Counted from the stretch's first letter, positions 45,946-60,349 are shown. The stretch is DNA of 64,000 nt from Dirofilaria immitis (GCA_024305405.1 JAKNDB010000098.1:2246001-2310000); one strand, 5' to 3'. Notes: generated from the sequence alone by a model not told the origin. Program-made: numbers and translations.

Positions 45946-46559
45946 TGAAAATTCAAGTAGAGCAATAATATGAAAAAAAACTTTAAAATGCAATTCATCG
46001 GTATTGTTGAATATGCCGGTTTCGAAAAATTAAGCTAAATAAAGTCGAAGTTTTTTATTATTTTTTCATCTATTAATTAATATTCATATTTGTTCATTTA
46101 ATTCATTTGCAAAATATAATGTTCTAACAAAATTAATATATTTTAAAAATGGTTTTTTTAATTATTTTTTCAATTTAAAAAGATAATTTTAATTTTATTT
46201 TTATATTATTCATTTGCTGAATTATTTCCGTAATTTCTAACTAATTAGCGAAATAATTTAAATTAAATGATAAAAATGTAAAAATTTTGAAATTAATTAC
46301 AAATTAGGATAATTGTTTGTCAAAATAATATTTGGTGAAAAAATTTTAAATATTTTATATGTAAATTTTGTTTCGTTTTTTTAAATTTTAAAAAATAATT
46401 TTTTCATAACAAAAATTTGTTGTAAGGAAAAAACAAAAAGTAAAAGAGAAATCAAAAATAAAATTCCGATTTCGAAATTTGTTTTATAACTTATGATCCA
46501 ATAAATCAATTTTTTTAGTTCATTTTTTTCTTTGAATTATATTTTTAATGATAACAATT

Positions 46560-46705
46560 CTATTTCTAATGGTGATAGATAGTTTGAATTATTTTGAATG
46601 ATAACACTGTAGATAGTTTGAATTATTTTTTGTGATAACACTGTAGATAGTTTGAATTATTTTTAATGATAGCACTGTAGATAGTTTGAATTATTTTGAA
46701 TTGAT
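46560..46705. repeat. About 38 bp x 4 tandem repeat
   Basis: GATAGTTTGAATTATTTTGA then ATGATAACACTGTA, four near-identical copies. Confidence 0.9.
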
Positions 46706-46934
46706 ACAATATATGTATGCGACTGAAAGATTATAAAAATCCTTTTAATTGCTGATAAATTAGTCAAGATAAGCTGCAGAACAGTGATAATCAGTGATCT
46801 TCACTTATCAGGAGATGATATAAAAATATCATGAATTCTGAATGTTTTTATACTTATTATAAACATTATTATGTGAAAGTCATATAATCACTACGATACT
46901 CTCATCTTTATTTCATTCTATCAATGAATATTTT

Positions 46935-47170
46935 ACTAATTCAAACTTAACATCGATCATCTCGAGATTTGTCGTCACAATGATCAGCATCATTTGTTTA
47001 TTATGTCAACTCTTATTTCCTATCAAACTTTTAGCATCAATCATCCCGAGATTTGATCGTCAAAATGATCATCGATCATCTTGAGATTTGATCATCGCAT
47101 TTGTCTTGGCTTTATTTCCAATCAAAATTTTAGCATTGACCATCTCGTGATTTGATCTTCACAATGATCA
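46935..47170. repeat. About 65 bp repeat, 3 copies
   Basis: ATCATCTCGAGATTTG.TCGT, then CACAATGATCA and CAAACTTTTAGCATCAATCA recur about three times. Confidence 0.65.
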
Positions 47171-47564
47171 TTTATTTACCAAAAAAGTTCTAGAAAATTC
47201 GATGAAACGATATGATAAAAATATTGAAGATGTAAACGAGAAATATCTATTAGCAATAAATGCTTACCTGTGCTATTTTGTATTAAATTTAAGGAAAATT
47301 TTCATCAAATTTTACAAATTCAAACTTAATATAATTATAAGCATTGCTAGATCAATCATTTTTATCATTGACTAATTTTCATCAATTGTGATATTAATTG
47401 ATAATTTCTATCATAAACATATCCTATATTTGAATTACAAGTGGCAACAAAAAGTGCGACGATGAAAGAGATAATTTTTGAAGGACCAAATATTATGCTT
47501 TCTCAAGAAAATTAAATCTTGAAAAAAAAATTATGCCTGAATACCTAATAATTACATAGTGGGA

Positions 47565-47995
47565 AAATAAAAGTAATGAAATGGCCAATAGAAGTAATGA
47601 TGCCCAGTGATAATGAAGTGATGACCAATAGAAATAATAATAATCCGAAGTGATTAGCAAAAGTAATAAAATGATGATCAGTAGTGATGAAGTGACTACC
47701 AATAGCAATAATAAAGTGATGGCCAATAGCAGTAATGAAGTGATGGCCAATAGCAAGAAGTGATGAAGTGATGACCACGAGAAGTAGAGAAGTGATGGCC
47801 AAATAAAAATAATGAAGTAATGGCCAAATGAAATAACGAAGTAATAGAGAGTAGAAGTAACGAAGTATGAAGTGACAGGTGGAATGAAGTGATCGCAGAA
47901 GTAATGAAATGACCGGTGAAAGTAACGAAGTGATGATCAGTGAAAATTAATGAGATGATGACCGATGAATATAATGAATTAAATGATCAGTGGAT
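47565..47995. repeat. Minisatellite, about 24 bp unit, about 18 copies
   Basis: Units of AGTAATGAAGTGATGGCCAA then TAGA, drifting to AGTAACGAAGTGATGA and similar. GTGATG and GGCCAATAG are the stable parts. It reads as long antisense open frames of no significance. Confidence 0.9.
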
Positions 47996-48459
47996 AGTAC
48001 CATAGTGAGACTTCTTTTTCACAATGGTCGAATGAATTAGCTGTAAAAAAGAATGCGATGCTGTCTGTGCTCATTTCTAAATTGTTCGGGTAAAGTTTTA
48101 GTGAAGGCTTATCATTAGGGTGGTTTTATTCTCGAGACTGGTGAGATCCCTGGAAGCAGTAATAGGAAAACAATGGGAAGAAATGAAAGTTTTGGGAATT
48201 TGAGTTGAGTAATTTGATGTTGTCTGCACTAAGATTTGAGATCGATAAATAAAAGGCATTGTTATTGCTTTTATTTCTAATCAATGATAAGAGATAAATG
48301 AAAATAATAATAAAATGTGTGATCAACGAAAAAGAAGATCTTAATTTTTCTTCCATACCTTATCGAACAGTTTTTCCTACAATTTCAAAGGATTTTTTGA
48401 AAAAGCCTATAATAAATGTAATTTTAAAAAGAAACGAAAAGCTTGAATAAATGATTTTC

Positions 48460-48461
48460 AG
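48460..48461 (+). promoter_or_regulatory. Probable spliced-leader trans-splice acceptor
   Basis: ATGATTTTCAG ends 21 nt before the ATG at 48483 that opens the next gene, with no upstream exon evident. Confidence 0.5.
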
Positions 48462-48482
48462 AATCCTACTTTTAATCAAACA

Positions 48483-51400
48483 ATGACAGCTGATTTGCAA
48501 AAGCAATCAACGAGGTTTGTTTGATTGTTCGTTTGTATCTGTTGATAAATGTCTTCTATGCTTTTTATTATCATTCTGCGAAAAAAGCGCAGTACTGTAT
48601 GTTTTTTTATCCAGATTATTTCATATATCAATTGATTCTATAATGTATATGTGTAAAATAAATAATAAGAAATTAAAGTATTGCTTCACCATCTGTCATA
48701 TTGATTTTTTTTTGTTAATTTATTGATCAATAAAAACTGAATATTTTTTCAGTTGCATACTTCTTTATCACTTTTATCAGTTTTATTATTATTTGCTATA
48801 AATAACTTTACTATGAGATATTTTTACAGTTGGAACATTTTTCTGCGATTCTAAAAATGCCAAAGGATTGTATGCCTCGGCAAATGAATTGGTAAGATAT
48901 TGCTTACCTCATCGGACATTTAAAGAATTGATAGAAATTCTTTGGTGTGCCAAACTTCAGTCTGATAAAAGGCAAGAAATTCGCAAAAAGTTCATGAAAT
49001 CATGCAACGAATTGCTACAAATACTTCTAGTGCAATTATCAAATATGCTAATGAGAAAAGGTAACTCTTTTGCGTAATTAATGTGTCAAATAATATTTTG
49101 ATTCCTTATCTGGAAATATAGTCCTGCTGTTATTAGAGTAAAAGTTAGGTAATAGTATGTTTCAGTATATTAAAATGTAAGTAATAGGCATATTGAAATA
49201 TCATCACTAATTATATAAAATGTGTTTAATCAGTTTCTTTCTTTCATAATCGTAATACTCGACAACAATTTAGCCATAGTATAAATGTCAGCTTGAAGAC
49301 GAAGGATTCATGGGAATTATACGACAAATGTAGTGGAGAAAAACTCGTAGATGTACTTTCCAACTGTCTTTTTCTTTTTCACACAGTCTACGATATCAGG
49401 TCTTTTTATTATATTTATTTTAAACAGGTTTTAACTTAATATGAAGTAATAAACTTAGCTTAAAAATCAAAAACATTCAAAAATTTTTTGAGAGAGAATT
49501 TATTCAAAGGCAGTGCATAAAGTCTGAAATTCTTTATTTTCTATTTCAAATTTTAGGTCCATTCCACATTTATTTTCATTGGACGAGGTCCGCGAATTTG
49601 ACAGGATTAATGACGCTGCTACACAACTTTTAGATCAAATAGGTGAGGAAAAATTTGAAAGACAGGTATCTCTGGTTGAGATTTCATCCTCTTTTCATAG
49701 TAAACACAAATTATGAATAACATTTCAGGATCGGACGGCTTGAAGAAGAAGTTGCCAAAAGTAGTTTTGGAAATGTTTGGACAAGTATGAGTTTTCTTAA
49801 ATGGTTGACCAGTTGATTCTCTTTAAATATATTTTAGAATAATTCTTCATATACGATTCTCAATACTCTTAAATTTGCAGAGAACATCCAATAAAGAAAT
49901 GAATTCAGCTTTTGCGCACAAAACTTTTTATTCTCTACATCAAAATCTCTGAATACTGAGGTTAATATTAAAAAGATTTTGTTTTATTAGTTTTTATCAG
50001 AGAAGTAACGTATGTGTCACTGGTCGTTCATAATCAATTTAATTTTATTTGCAGGAAGTTGATGCTAAAGAAAGTGCTGAAAATTTTACAGAATCTATAG
50101 AGCAACTCATTAGTAAAATTACAGCTAACGATTTTGACATATTTGAAATGCGTAAACTTGTCGAATTCGATTTAACTGGAAAAGTTGATTTTGCTCTTTT
50201 TAAAAGTATTTTTCATTTGCTTTTTGAACTCTGCGAACTTATTTGAAGATTAATTATCGTTTTTGGCGCAGTGTTTTCGAGAAACAAGTACATAAGTCTT
50301 ATGAATATTGTATGAAACCATATTGTATGAAATCAGAAATTGTTATATTAGATACTGGATAGACTGAAATCAGAAATTGTTATATTAGATACTGGATAGT
50401 TGATCTGGCGAATGACTTTATTCTGCTTACATTCAGCATTAAGTTAAGCAAAGTCAAAATTGCAGAGCATGCACTGTTTTGCCAATGGTTCAATCAATAG
50501 TTGATTTTCGTGTTGCCAATGAATTTCTAAAAGTTCTGAAACGCATTGCATGTAGCTGCAAAGATTGGAGTGCAATGATGACCTATTTTTATGGAGAATT
50601 CCGAGAAGTAAATGGCGATTTAAAGACTTTCAAACAATTCTATCAGGTATCTCGTCGTGCAATTCCATAACTTGTTACTTTTGCAAGAAGCTTATTAGCG
50701 TTTTGCGTTTTGGATTGCTAATAACTGAATCAACGAAAAGTATGAATACATTTATTATTTGCAGTATTTTATGGGAAACATATGATTTTAAATTATCGTG
50801 GGAACATATTATATTAAATGCCGAATTCTTGGTGACTCAGATGGATAGCTTTATAAATTTTATTTCTTTATTGCAGTGTTAATTGCCATTTCTGTGTTAT
50901 GTTAAATATCCGAGTCATAAAAATTTCATACTCAGAATTTCGACGAAGACATGAAAAATCTTGTCAACAATCTTGGAGACCATGCGCAGCTTCACACGAA
51001 TCAAGTTAAATTGGAGGAAGCAGTCGATGAGGTTGCTGTTAATTATTTACAGTAATGCGGTTTTGTTTTATTTGTTCTGTTAGATGCCGGGTTTAGGATA
51101 AGAATCCTCTTCAATTCATTAAAAATGCATCTTGTTACTTGTCAAATTAACCAGGTAATTATAGTGGTTAGGAAATATTTGCTTTATATTTCTTTTTAGT
51201 CTGCATGGCTTCTAATGATTTCGCCTATGGATACAATAATATCACTCTTTCTGCAGTGTTTGGAAAATATATTAATGGTACCAAATCTTATCAGAGTACG
51301 TTACACATTTCCAAATTGTAGTTTCAGATTTTTAAAAATAATTTTTCTCCCTTTAAAAAACAATTTATGTTTTTGCTCAGTATTAGTTTTTTGAAGATTT

Positions 51401-54400
51401 TGCGTAAACTGCCGAAATATTGTGATATTGAACTGGAAGCAGTGTCTGAGGAGGATAGCAGTACTAGGAGTAAAACACCAATTTTGATGTTTGCATTGAG
51501 GTAATTTGCAACTTGTTGACGGAAGATTTTTCATCTAATATTTATAGTGTGGAAATAATCTGCGCTATAAATAATTCGGATAAAAGTCACTTATGCCGCT
51601 TTGTAATTTAAGAACATTTTTGCATTGTATCGCATAGTTTTCTTGATTTAAGACATATTTTGACTGTCGAGCGATCATCTATACAGTCTGATGCAAAACG
51701 TCGAAATTTCATTTATATGTGTGCAGCATTGTGTCGTGAACGCTATGCATTATTGAAGGATGGAAAGAATGAAGCAGGTTATCCATACTTCTGAATTCTT
51801 TCAACTATCCAAATTGGTATCAATGTTTACATTTTACTGAGAATAATATATATATATATATGCGATGCCGCACAGAATTACCTACATTATAAATGAAATA
51901 ATTTCATTTATTTCCATGTTCCTGCTTTCGTCTTGTGTTATAAAAAACAGGAGAAATAGAATCATCGTGATTCAAATTTGTTGCAGAAAAAGAAGAAAAT
52001 GACAGTTCAGAAACTTCTGCAGCACTCTTCGGTGGCATTCTTGATTTTGCGCTTGTAGACGGTTCCCTTGTTCTGAATTATCTTGTTTTACCTGCACTAA
52101 AGCAAATGTTTTATCAAGAAATTGCAGTGGAAATTGGAAGAAAATTATTAACAACTGTTGGTGCAAGACGTACTCCAATTATCTGGAGAGCTGAACAAGG
52201 TAAGGAAATGTCATCTATTGACTCCATTATTTTTAAATGCTTTCATTATTTTCTAATTATATCTAACCTCTAAATCCATACTAGAGAACAAGAATAACAA
52301 TTTAACAATTATTTGATATTTAGGTGATATTTTTGACTTAATCAGTCAAAATAGTAGTTTTTGATTAGCTTAATCCGTTTCAATAGTATCGATCCCTTCT
52401 ATTTCAGAGCTAAAAGTAATAGTTTCTTGTGTTACAGTTTTTTGATTTTTACCAGACTGAATTTTCAGGTATAAAACTAACTGAAGCGAAAATTGAGAAA
52501 AATTCTGGAGTCTCTATTTTACAATTGTTTTCAATTTTGCTGAACATAATAAATGAAAATAAAGATACCGGTGATTATGCACTTGTTAATTCTTGCGAAG
52601 ATTGCTTACGATTATTGGGTGAACGGCTTAATGGTATATCATAAAACTTATTTATTAGTGTAGTTTTATTATTCTTAATCAATTAGTGTCCAGTAAAACA
52701 TATTGTGAATAATGAATATTTTATTGGCATTAATTACATTAATAAATAATTTGCAAATTTTAGTCTAATTTTTCTTTTTTTTCGGAATGCCTTTTATTTT
52801 AGAAGACGGTGTGATTATTAGGACAGATGCATTTGATAATTTACTGATCTGCTTTGATAAGTCGTTGTGGGCCTACAGATATGCTTTGGCTTCTTGGTTT
52901 TACAAATGCTTAGAGTCTTATGAGAGGAGGTTAGTAATGCGCTCTACATTTGATTTTACCGTTTATTGAAATTCTTGAATCTCTATAATTTGAAATAAGA
53001 TTAAAATTTGCGACGCTGTAGTATTTTGAACTGTTTTTAGAATCAGCAGAAATTTTCTGAATCACTTTTAGTATGTTAAATTCAATAAATCTAGCTGAAA
53101 TTCAGAAACAAATGTTTTAATTACTGAGATGTAGTTTATTGTCACTAAATGGTTAAAAATTCAGATTCCATCATTACTTTACGACGCCTTGAAAGAGGAA
53201 AAGAGGCAGACATTGAAAGCAGTAAAAACCGCTGCAGATGATAGTGATATTTCTGGTCGTAGTCTCCTGCGAAAACTTTTTCAGTTGGCAACGATTCAAC
53301 CTGATCTGGCATTGGATATGATAAACGATGGTAAGATATATAATTTCTCAGCAAATTTTTCGTCGTGCTGAAACATGATTTTTGCTGCTATATGATCAAC
53401 AAATATTTGCTCAAATATATTCAGATTTGCTTCAGGACTTTCCACAGCAGTAAGCATCGCCGGATATGACATTTCGGGTGCACTTGTCGACGTTATTCGA
53501 GATCACGATAATTTTCCAAATAACAAAATAGGTGGCTTAGTAGAAATTATTAAAGTAATCGCTAATCAAATCGATCTATCACGTCAAACAGCACCGTTGC
53601 TTACAGAGATTTCGGAAAGTTCATTTTATGGTTCGCTACTTTTTTTTTTTTTTATTCAACACTTTTTTGAAGGATATTTTGAAAAAAAATTCAGCACATA
53701 ATTTAAACTCAAAATAGTTTCATATCTCTATGTTATATGCCTTAAAATTTTCGATTTATTTGCTTAAGTATTTTTCGTTTAAAATTGGCACTGTTTATAG
53801 TAGTATTGGAATTTTACTTACATTAAAGCATACATATATAAATGTGTAAATATTATAGTTTGGGAATTTCTGGGTGATCTGTTTTAATAATTTCTGCATT
53901 CTTTGAAATAAAGTTGTAAATGTCGACTTTCAGGACTTCGGCTTATTGAACCGTTACTACTGATTCAAGAAGCTGTAATTTGTGCGATATATTATGATAG
54001 GAAAAGTACGGATGATTTATCTGCGGTACCGTTTAATGTTCTGGAAACTGAAAATCAAGTAGGTTTCACTAATAAATTTCAGAGATATTCCTTCTAAATG
54101 ATCGTAACTCTGTTTAATGTTAACGAAATTGTATTTCGAGATGCGAGAAAAGTTGAAGAACTATCTCTGTTTTCGTGCTATTAGTTTTTAATACCTTCAT
54201 TTTGACCATTATGACCTGCTATTGGTTTAGGTAATAGTATTATTTGCCTAACTTTCAGGTGGCACTGAAATTGCTGAAATTATTTTGTGAACTTGTAAAA
54301 GATCATATGCAGAAGGAAATGATTGATTTGCGTAGAAGCCACATGAAGTACAAAGTTGAAATCAAGTAAATAAATTGAAGTTATAAACACAAAACATTGT

Positions 54401-57272
54401 TGATTGGTAACTATAATATGAAATGGTTGATGTTTACTTTATTTAGCCTCCTTTCTGACTTAGTTTCATGATTCGAGTCATTTGAATTTATGGATTATCA
54501 ATATTGCTACTTCCTTCTCAGTACATTTTTCAATGTCACTATGATATTGATGTTGAGTGCAGCCACTCTGAACTTTTCCATTCTCCATTTATAACTTGCT
54601 TTCTATACAATTTTAAATTGCTCAACTGTCTGAAATTTCAGTATTTTAAACTTGGTATTGAAGACAAACAAAAAAAGGAAAAAACTCAATTTTATTTCCC
54701 ATCAAGTTTGTTTTGTGAGTAAATATACTTTTTTATAGAGAACCAAGATCGACGCTAAATAATGTGAATATCAATCGTGAAATACGTGTTGAAACACAAT
54801 TGGTTCAACTTTATATTGCGGCGGTTATTCTCGCAAACCATATTACCGGAGTTCGTTAATATTTTGAGTAAAAATAAAATCTAATTTGGTCATCAGTTTT
54901 CAATGAAATTTATAGTTTATAAAAATGTTTAACTTTGAGCTTAATTTTACTATAAATTGAGCTTAATTTTACTATATTTAATACATGCATTGCAGTTGCC
55001 GTCTTACTTGAAGATATTGTTGGTACAATTGACTAATTTCCATATTGAAATGGGCAGAATGAAACTTGGTCCGACCTTTGATGAAATGACCAATAAAGCT
55101 TTATTGGTGAGACGCTTTATTTAGGATAAACGCAGCACTTCTTAAACAGTTCGAGATACAAATAATTAGGTAACCGGAAATGTGTTAATTTATTAAGGAA
55201 TTAGATATGATTTGGTCCGATATTTTTGTGTATGTTATAGTTAAGATGGTTTTTTAGTTCTTGGCAGTGGATAGCGTTATATCTATAAAATTAATTTAAA
55301 TCGAAATAGTCGAAATTCGGCACGAGTTTCTTTGAAGGTTCAAGACGCAAAAGAGAAAACGATAGATGACAAGCTATCTTCTGAACAACTTGCTGCTGCA
55401 TCCGATTCTGATCAACAACTGACTTCACCAGAGGTGAACGATTGTTCTATACGAAATTCTGCTGGTTCAAATACTGAATGTGAAACAAATAGAATGGCCG
55501 GTATGTATTTTTATGTATATTAAAGTCATTTTTAAGATTTCTCTTCAAATCTGCGAAGTTTTTATCGAATTTCGAATTTTCGTATATGTAGTTAAAAGAT
55601 TTCATCTATTTTAAATTAAGATTTTTTTCCTTAAACAATGCATTTGCTTCTGAGCTCTCTTTTGCAACTGTTTTTTAATTCTCATTTTTTTCTAACGAAA
55701 TTGAATGCTTAGATGTATTTATGTTTCGTTTATTAATTGGAGCGAAAATGGCAATTAACATAAGGACTGCTGTCTCTTATAGCTGTTGATCAATTATGAT
55801 CGTCTACTATTTCTATATTGCTAATAAAATTTTAATATATTGTTATAGATAGATTAAGCGCTAAGATCTACATCAATGCATATATTTGTTTATATGTATG
55901 ATATAAATTTATTGCTTACACAGCTGCTAACTCCTATTTATTTGATTCATTTTCTTTTTCATTTTAATTCTTAACATTCATCGTTCTAATGCATCAACGA
56001 ATAGTGTATATAAAAGAAAATGAGTTATCTAATGAAATGAGAGAAACAAAATCTCAGAAACATATTAACTGATATTGAAAACTGAAAACTGATTTACATG
56101 AAGTATACAATGGAAATGAGCAAAATGAATTTTGAATTACATGAATAAAAAGCTCATAAAATACATTATTAGGAACTCCATACATTTTGAATAAATTTTG
56201 CATATTCCTAAGAGAAAAATTTTTTGTTGAGTGTTAATGAAAGTTATGAAATGAAATTCGAAAATGTGGGTCTTACTTTCCAGACATTAAAAATGCAGAC
56301 GTTGGAGGAATTCGAGAATCAGCCAAAGATCATCTTTTAGAGACATCTGGGCAGAACGCAATCTTTATGGTATGATTTATTCAAATTTTACTTTTAGCCT
56401 CTACTTCTAATGTGTTTAAGACAAAATTGTTTTATCTTATTTTGTATTATTACTCCATGAGCTTCTTCATTTCAGCCTAAAATGCAAATAAGCTTGATAA
56501 AAAGTTGTAATTATATTAATTCTTTTATTGACTGCAATCCAAGATCTGTGCTTCACTAATTTCTCAATAAGAGAAATATAATTTCTCGCTGAAACTTTAT
56601 TTTTAGGCCAGTACGCAAATGATAAAAGACCGGTCAGTTTCAGCGATAATAGAGAATCATTTACGTCGTAGTAAACCAAGCAATAAACGGAGATCAGCTG
56701 CTGGTCCAAAGCCAAGACGTGGAGCTTTACCACCATTATCGGCAACAGACAATATACATAATATACATAATGGAAATGAGGAGCGTTATTTTGATGATCG
56801 AAGTAATGTTTGGAATATTTCCAGTATTTCTTCATTTTTATATTTGGAAGAAAAGAAAAGAAGAAAAGTTTAAGCGAATACCATAAAACTCCTCATGTTT
56901 GCGCTATCGCAGTTTTCAAAATCTTTTTATTATAAGCTTTTTAGTTTGTTGATCATATACTCTGACAGTTTTTACTTGGAAAAGTGGGTTAAAGAGATAC
57001 TAAAGTGATAATATCATGATAATTGAACTCTAACGGATCAATTCTCATGTCAATATATATAAGTATTATCATGATAATCGGTATGATTTTTAGGTTATAC
57101 AGGTTGTGGATACAACAATGATGGTAGCAATGGCCGAAACAGTGGTTTTCGTCGCAAAAATAAAAACACAAATGAACTTCTGGAATTTTATCTGAAATTA
57201 TGCCATAATATAGAATGGGTTATAACGCATCCGTTAACTTTATTGTTCTTTGCTAGAATTCTGTTAATATAG
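48483..57272 (+). CDS. Large multi-exon protein of unknown family, about 28 exons
   Basis: Candidate exons: 48483-48514, 48830-49060, 49274-49399, 49557-49642, 49729-49784, 49881-49960, 50055-50287, 50466-50646, 50688-50739, 50765-50831, 50936-51031, 51084-51154, 51200-51295, 51381-51500, 51638-51777, 51987-52199, 52469-52633, 52803-52929, 53165-53330, 53436-53630, 53934-54058, 54259-54365, 54739-54850, 54996-55106, 55338-55500, 56284-56369, 56607-56802, 57094-57272. The total is about 3.6 kb, or about 1,200 residues. Most of it is Leu-rich helical sequence (e.g. GALVDVIRDHDNFPNNKIGG; VALKLLKLFCELVKDHMQKE), suggesting an alpha-solenoid scaffold; that is inference. The C-terminus is basic and disordered (SKPSNKRRSAAGPKPRRGAL), then Gly/Asn-rich. 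Phases agree across long runs of junctions (e.g. 49274-49784, 51638-52929, 53165-57272). Single-base gaps are needed at about 49950, 50242, 50735 and 51091. Junctions before 48830, 49274, 50466, 51381 and 53165 do not fit by phase. Introns are short (40-780 nt) and the gene is less A/T-rich than its neighbours. No family is recognised. Confidence 0.75.
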
Positions 57273-58889
57273 GATCAGAAGTTTGAAAATGATTTTTCCT
57301 AATTCTAGAAATTACTTTGAATTGCTTTTGAATTTTTGTTTTTATAACTTTATTAAACTTTCACGTCTCATGTAATATATCCATATTTCACAATCTTTGG
57401 CTTAAATAAATTTGCGGAATTTCCATACTGCAAATTTAAAATCATTCCTAGATTTCTTCTTGCATATATTTTATATTTTTTACTTGATTTTTAATCTATT
57501 TTTTCTTATAATTTTAATCCGTACAAAGTTGAGATATTTTTCTTTTGGTTAGCATAATCAAATTAACCTTAATTTCTTCATTAACTCATAAATTAATCTT
57601 GCTTTTATCTATTACATTTATATTTCTCAAATCCAAATTTTTATCATTTATCCGCTTCAAGAACAGATGAGGATTCGCTCTATACGGGATGTTTATTGTT
57701 TTTACTATATCTCCAAGATCTCACAATTCTTTATATGATATATGTTTCAAAACACTATATCTTAGCTTTTTCTTTTGCTTCAATCACTTTTGAGCACCAA
57801 TATTAGATGAGCAAAATAGTAAACAGTTTAAAAGTTCACCAGGTTGCTAATATTGAGCAATTTCATGGATACTTTTTGGAGAAGTTTTGGAATTTAAATT
57901 TAAAAAATGATTGAAAATGAAAGTCGGAATGATTAGCATAAATTTTTGAAACTTAAATGCTTAAAATGATTTCAAATCAAAATAAATTTCAAAAATTCTG
58001 AGATTCAACTCGGTAAAACTTGATATGGTGCAGCTTTAACTAAAATTTGCTTTTATTTATTTTGAATTTTACAATTGCTTATATTTTAATAACAAATATT
58101 TATAAAAAATTTGTAAACATAGAATCTAATTATCACCACATAACTTTCATATGTAATCGCTATGATTAGATAGATGTTAATGCATTTTTCATTGTTCAGT
58201 TTATTTGACCAATTAATCGAATTAATAAAATATTGCTTTGATTGCATTGCTTTGATCTTTAGATATCAACAAATATGACATGACTTTTTAATGATAATAT
58301 TGATTAGGAAAGTAACACTTCCATATAGTTTATCAAAATAAAGAATTTCAATTTTCAAACTCTGGCCATTTTATGAATCAATGTTGAAAATATATGAAGC
58401 GAATATTTTTCATATCGTTCTAGGAGATCATAGTTATTTGCATAATATTTATTTTTTTTAAAAAAGATGATTAATTTTTCTTTTCTTAGAAATATAAATA
58501 ATAATTAATTCTCAGGATTTACAATTACTACTTACGTCGATGAGCAAATTAGGTTAATTATTTTGCTAAGTATTGTTTATGATACTAATAAATGCTCAAT
58601 ATTGATGGAAGTTTGATGTATTTATCAAATTTTTTCTTTCGATAAATTAAATCAATATTAGCATATGATTAATGAGTGTATAATTGATATTTCCTTTTAA
58701 TATATCATAAATTAATTGGATTTTTTTCATAGTAAAATTTTAATATGAAAAGATATGATAGCAAAAATGTAATGAAATATTTATTCATTCTTATTAAGAC
58801 GAATTAAGATTTATTAATTTTGTTGCATTTTTTTATCATTTAATATATATGGTCCAAATTTTGAATAAAATAAAATTTCAACTCCTTTT

Positions 58890-59130
58890 TCAATTCCTAT
58901 TTAAATAATCATAGGGCATAAAATGAATAGAATTTCAGTTCTTATTTCAATTCCCATTTAAACAATCATAAGGGATAAAATGGATAGAATTTCAGTTCCT
59001 ATTTAAATAATTATAAGACATAACATAAATAGAATTTCGATTCCTATTTCAATTCCTATTTAAATAATCATAAGGCATAAAATAAATAGAATTTCAATTC
59101 TTACTCCAATTCCTATTTAAATACTAATAA
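58890..59130. repeat. Minisatellite, about 50 bp unit, 5 copies
   Basis: CAATTCCTATTTAAATAATC then ATAAGGCATAAAATGAATAG and AATTTCAGTTC recur, with small deletions. Confidence 0.9.
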
Positions 59131-60159
59131 TTCCTATTTAAGACAAAGAATAAGTGAATGAATGGAGAAGAATTAAAAATTAAAATTAATTTTAAGCATA
59201 TATAGAAATTGATCTTTGTTACTTCCTTTTTTTTCCTCTTTCTTCTACTTTGCATTTTGTAAAGAAAAAAAGAAAGAAAAAGCACAATATTTATTTTACA
59301 ATCGATTTTTGATCATTGAGCTGATCAACATTTATTTACACTACATTACATCTTTAAAAAAAACTATAAATATTTGTTAAATAAGATGATAGAACTTCAT
59401 TTACAAAAAAAAAAAAAAAAGCGATCGACGATTACAAAATTTACAAATATGAAATAATATTATTTCATATTTGCCCAAAATTAATAGCCTTCTTTTATAT
59501 ATCTAAATTTTTTTATTTATAATTTCGATTATACTATCGTATGATACAGTTCTAGTGATATATATTAGTATCTAAATTATCAACTAATCGATAACTTGTG
59601 ATAATTATCCTTTTTGAATATTCTTCTTGATAATAATAAATTATAGTCTTGCAAAAATAAACTATCATTAATTTCAATTCATTTCATATTTTTCAAAATT
59701 AATTATCATTGTTAATTCAACTTATCATTCATGATTCCCTAATCAATACATTTATGATAAACAATAATAATGATCAGTGTTCTAAATAATCGATTAATCG
59801 ATCGATAGCTTATGATAATTATTATTTTTGAATATTCTTGACAACAAGCTGCGGTATTATTGTAAAAACTATCATTTATTTGAATTAATCCAATTTTTCA
59901 ATATTATCAATAAATTCGTAATGTGGAAAATTTTGTCATACGAAAATTTTATGACATGAAAGATGATAATCAGAAAATTTTGCTTTAATATAGCAATTCC
60001 CGTCTATATATCAATTTTCCCATATTAAATTAAATTTTCTAAAACATTATTCAAATTGATTCTCGAAATATATCGAAAAAAACAATTTCATAATGTCATA
60101 AAATTTGTTCATGAAATATTATGAAGTATTTAATATATTTATTTTAATCTATTATAATT

Positions 60160-60349
60160 ATTAATATTATCATGATGATTATCATTATTATTAATATCAC
60201 TATTATTACTATTATTATTGTTATTATTACTGTTATTAATACTACTACTATTATTATTATTGGCTATTATTATTATAAGCCATTATCATTGTGATTATTA
60301 TTATTATTATTGTTATTATTATTGTTATTATTATTATTATTATTGTTAT

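Larger units (their letters stand above)
43867..48482. other. Intergenic region with five tandem arrays, no gene seen
   Basis: Includes (TTA)n at 44006-44042, (AAAT)n at 44139-44160, and the arrays listed separately. Open frames here fall in repeats or simple sequence. The right end has the acceptor-like site of the next gene at 48460-48461. Confidence 0.6.

Noticed and set aside
47493..47802. Antisense Leu/Ile/Ser-rich open frames
   Set aside because: They arise from the 24 bp minisatellite, whose unit is a multiple of three and lacks stops on that strand.
50565..50882. 105-codon plus-strand frame as an independent gene
   Set aside because: It runs across three better exons in shifted frames; splice phases around 50688-50831 explain the coding signal.
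56790..56830. WWE-like YFDDRSNVW stretch suggesting a HUWE1-type ligase
   Set aside because: Only a few residues match, the flanks are disordered, and the better donor at 56803 removes the NVW part.
56467..56835. 122-codon antisense open frame
   Set aside because: It overlaps a well-supported plus-strand exon (56607-56802) with matched phases and shows no domain.
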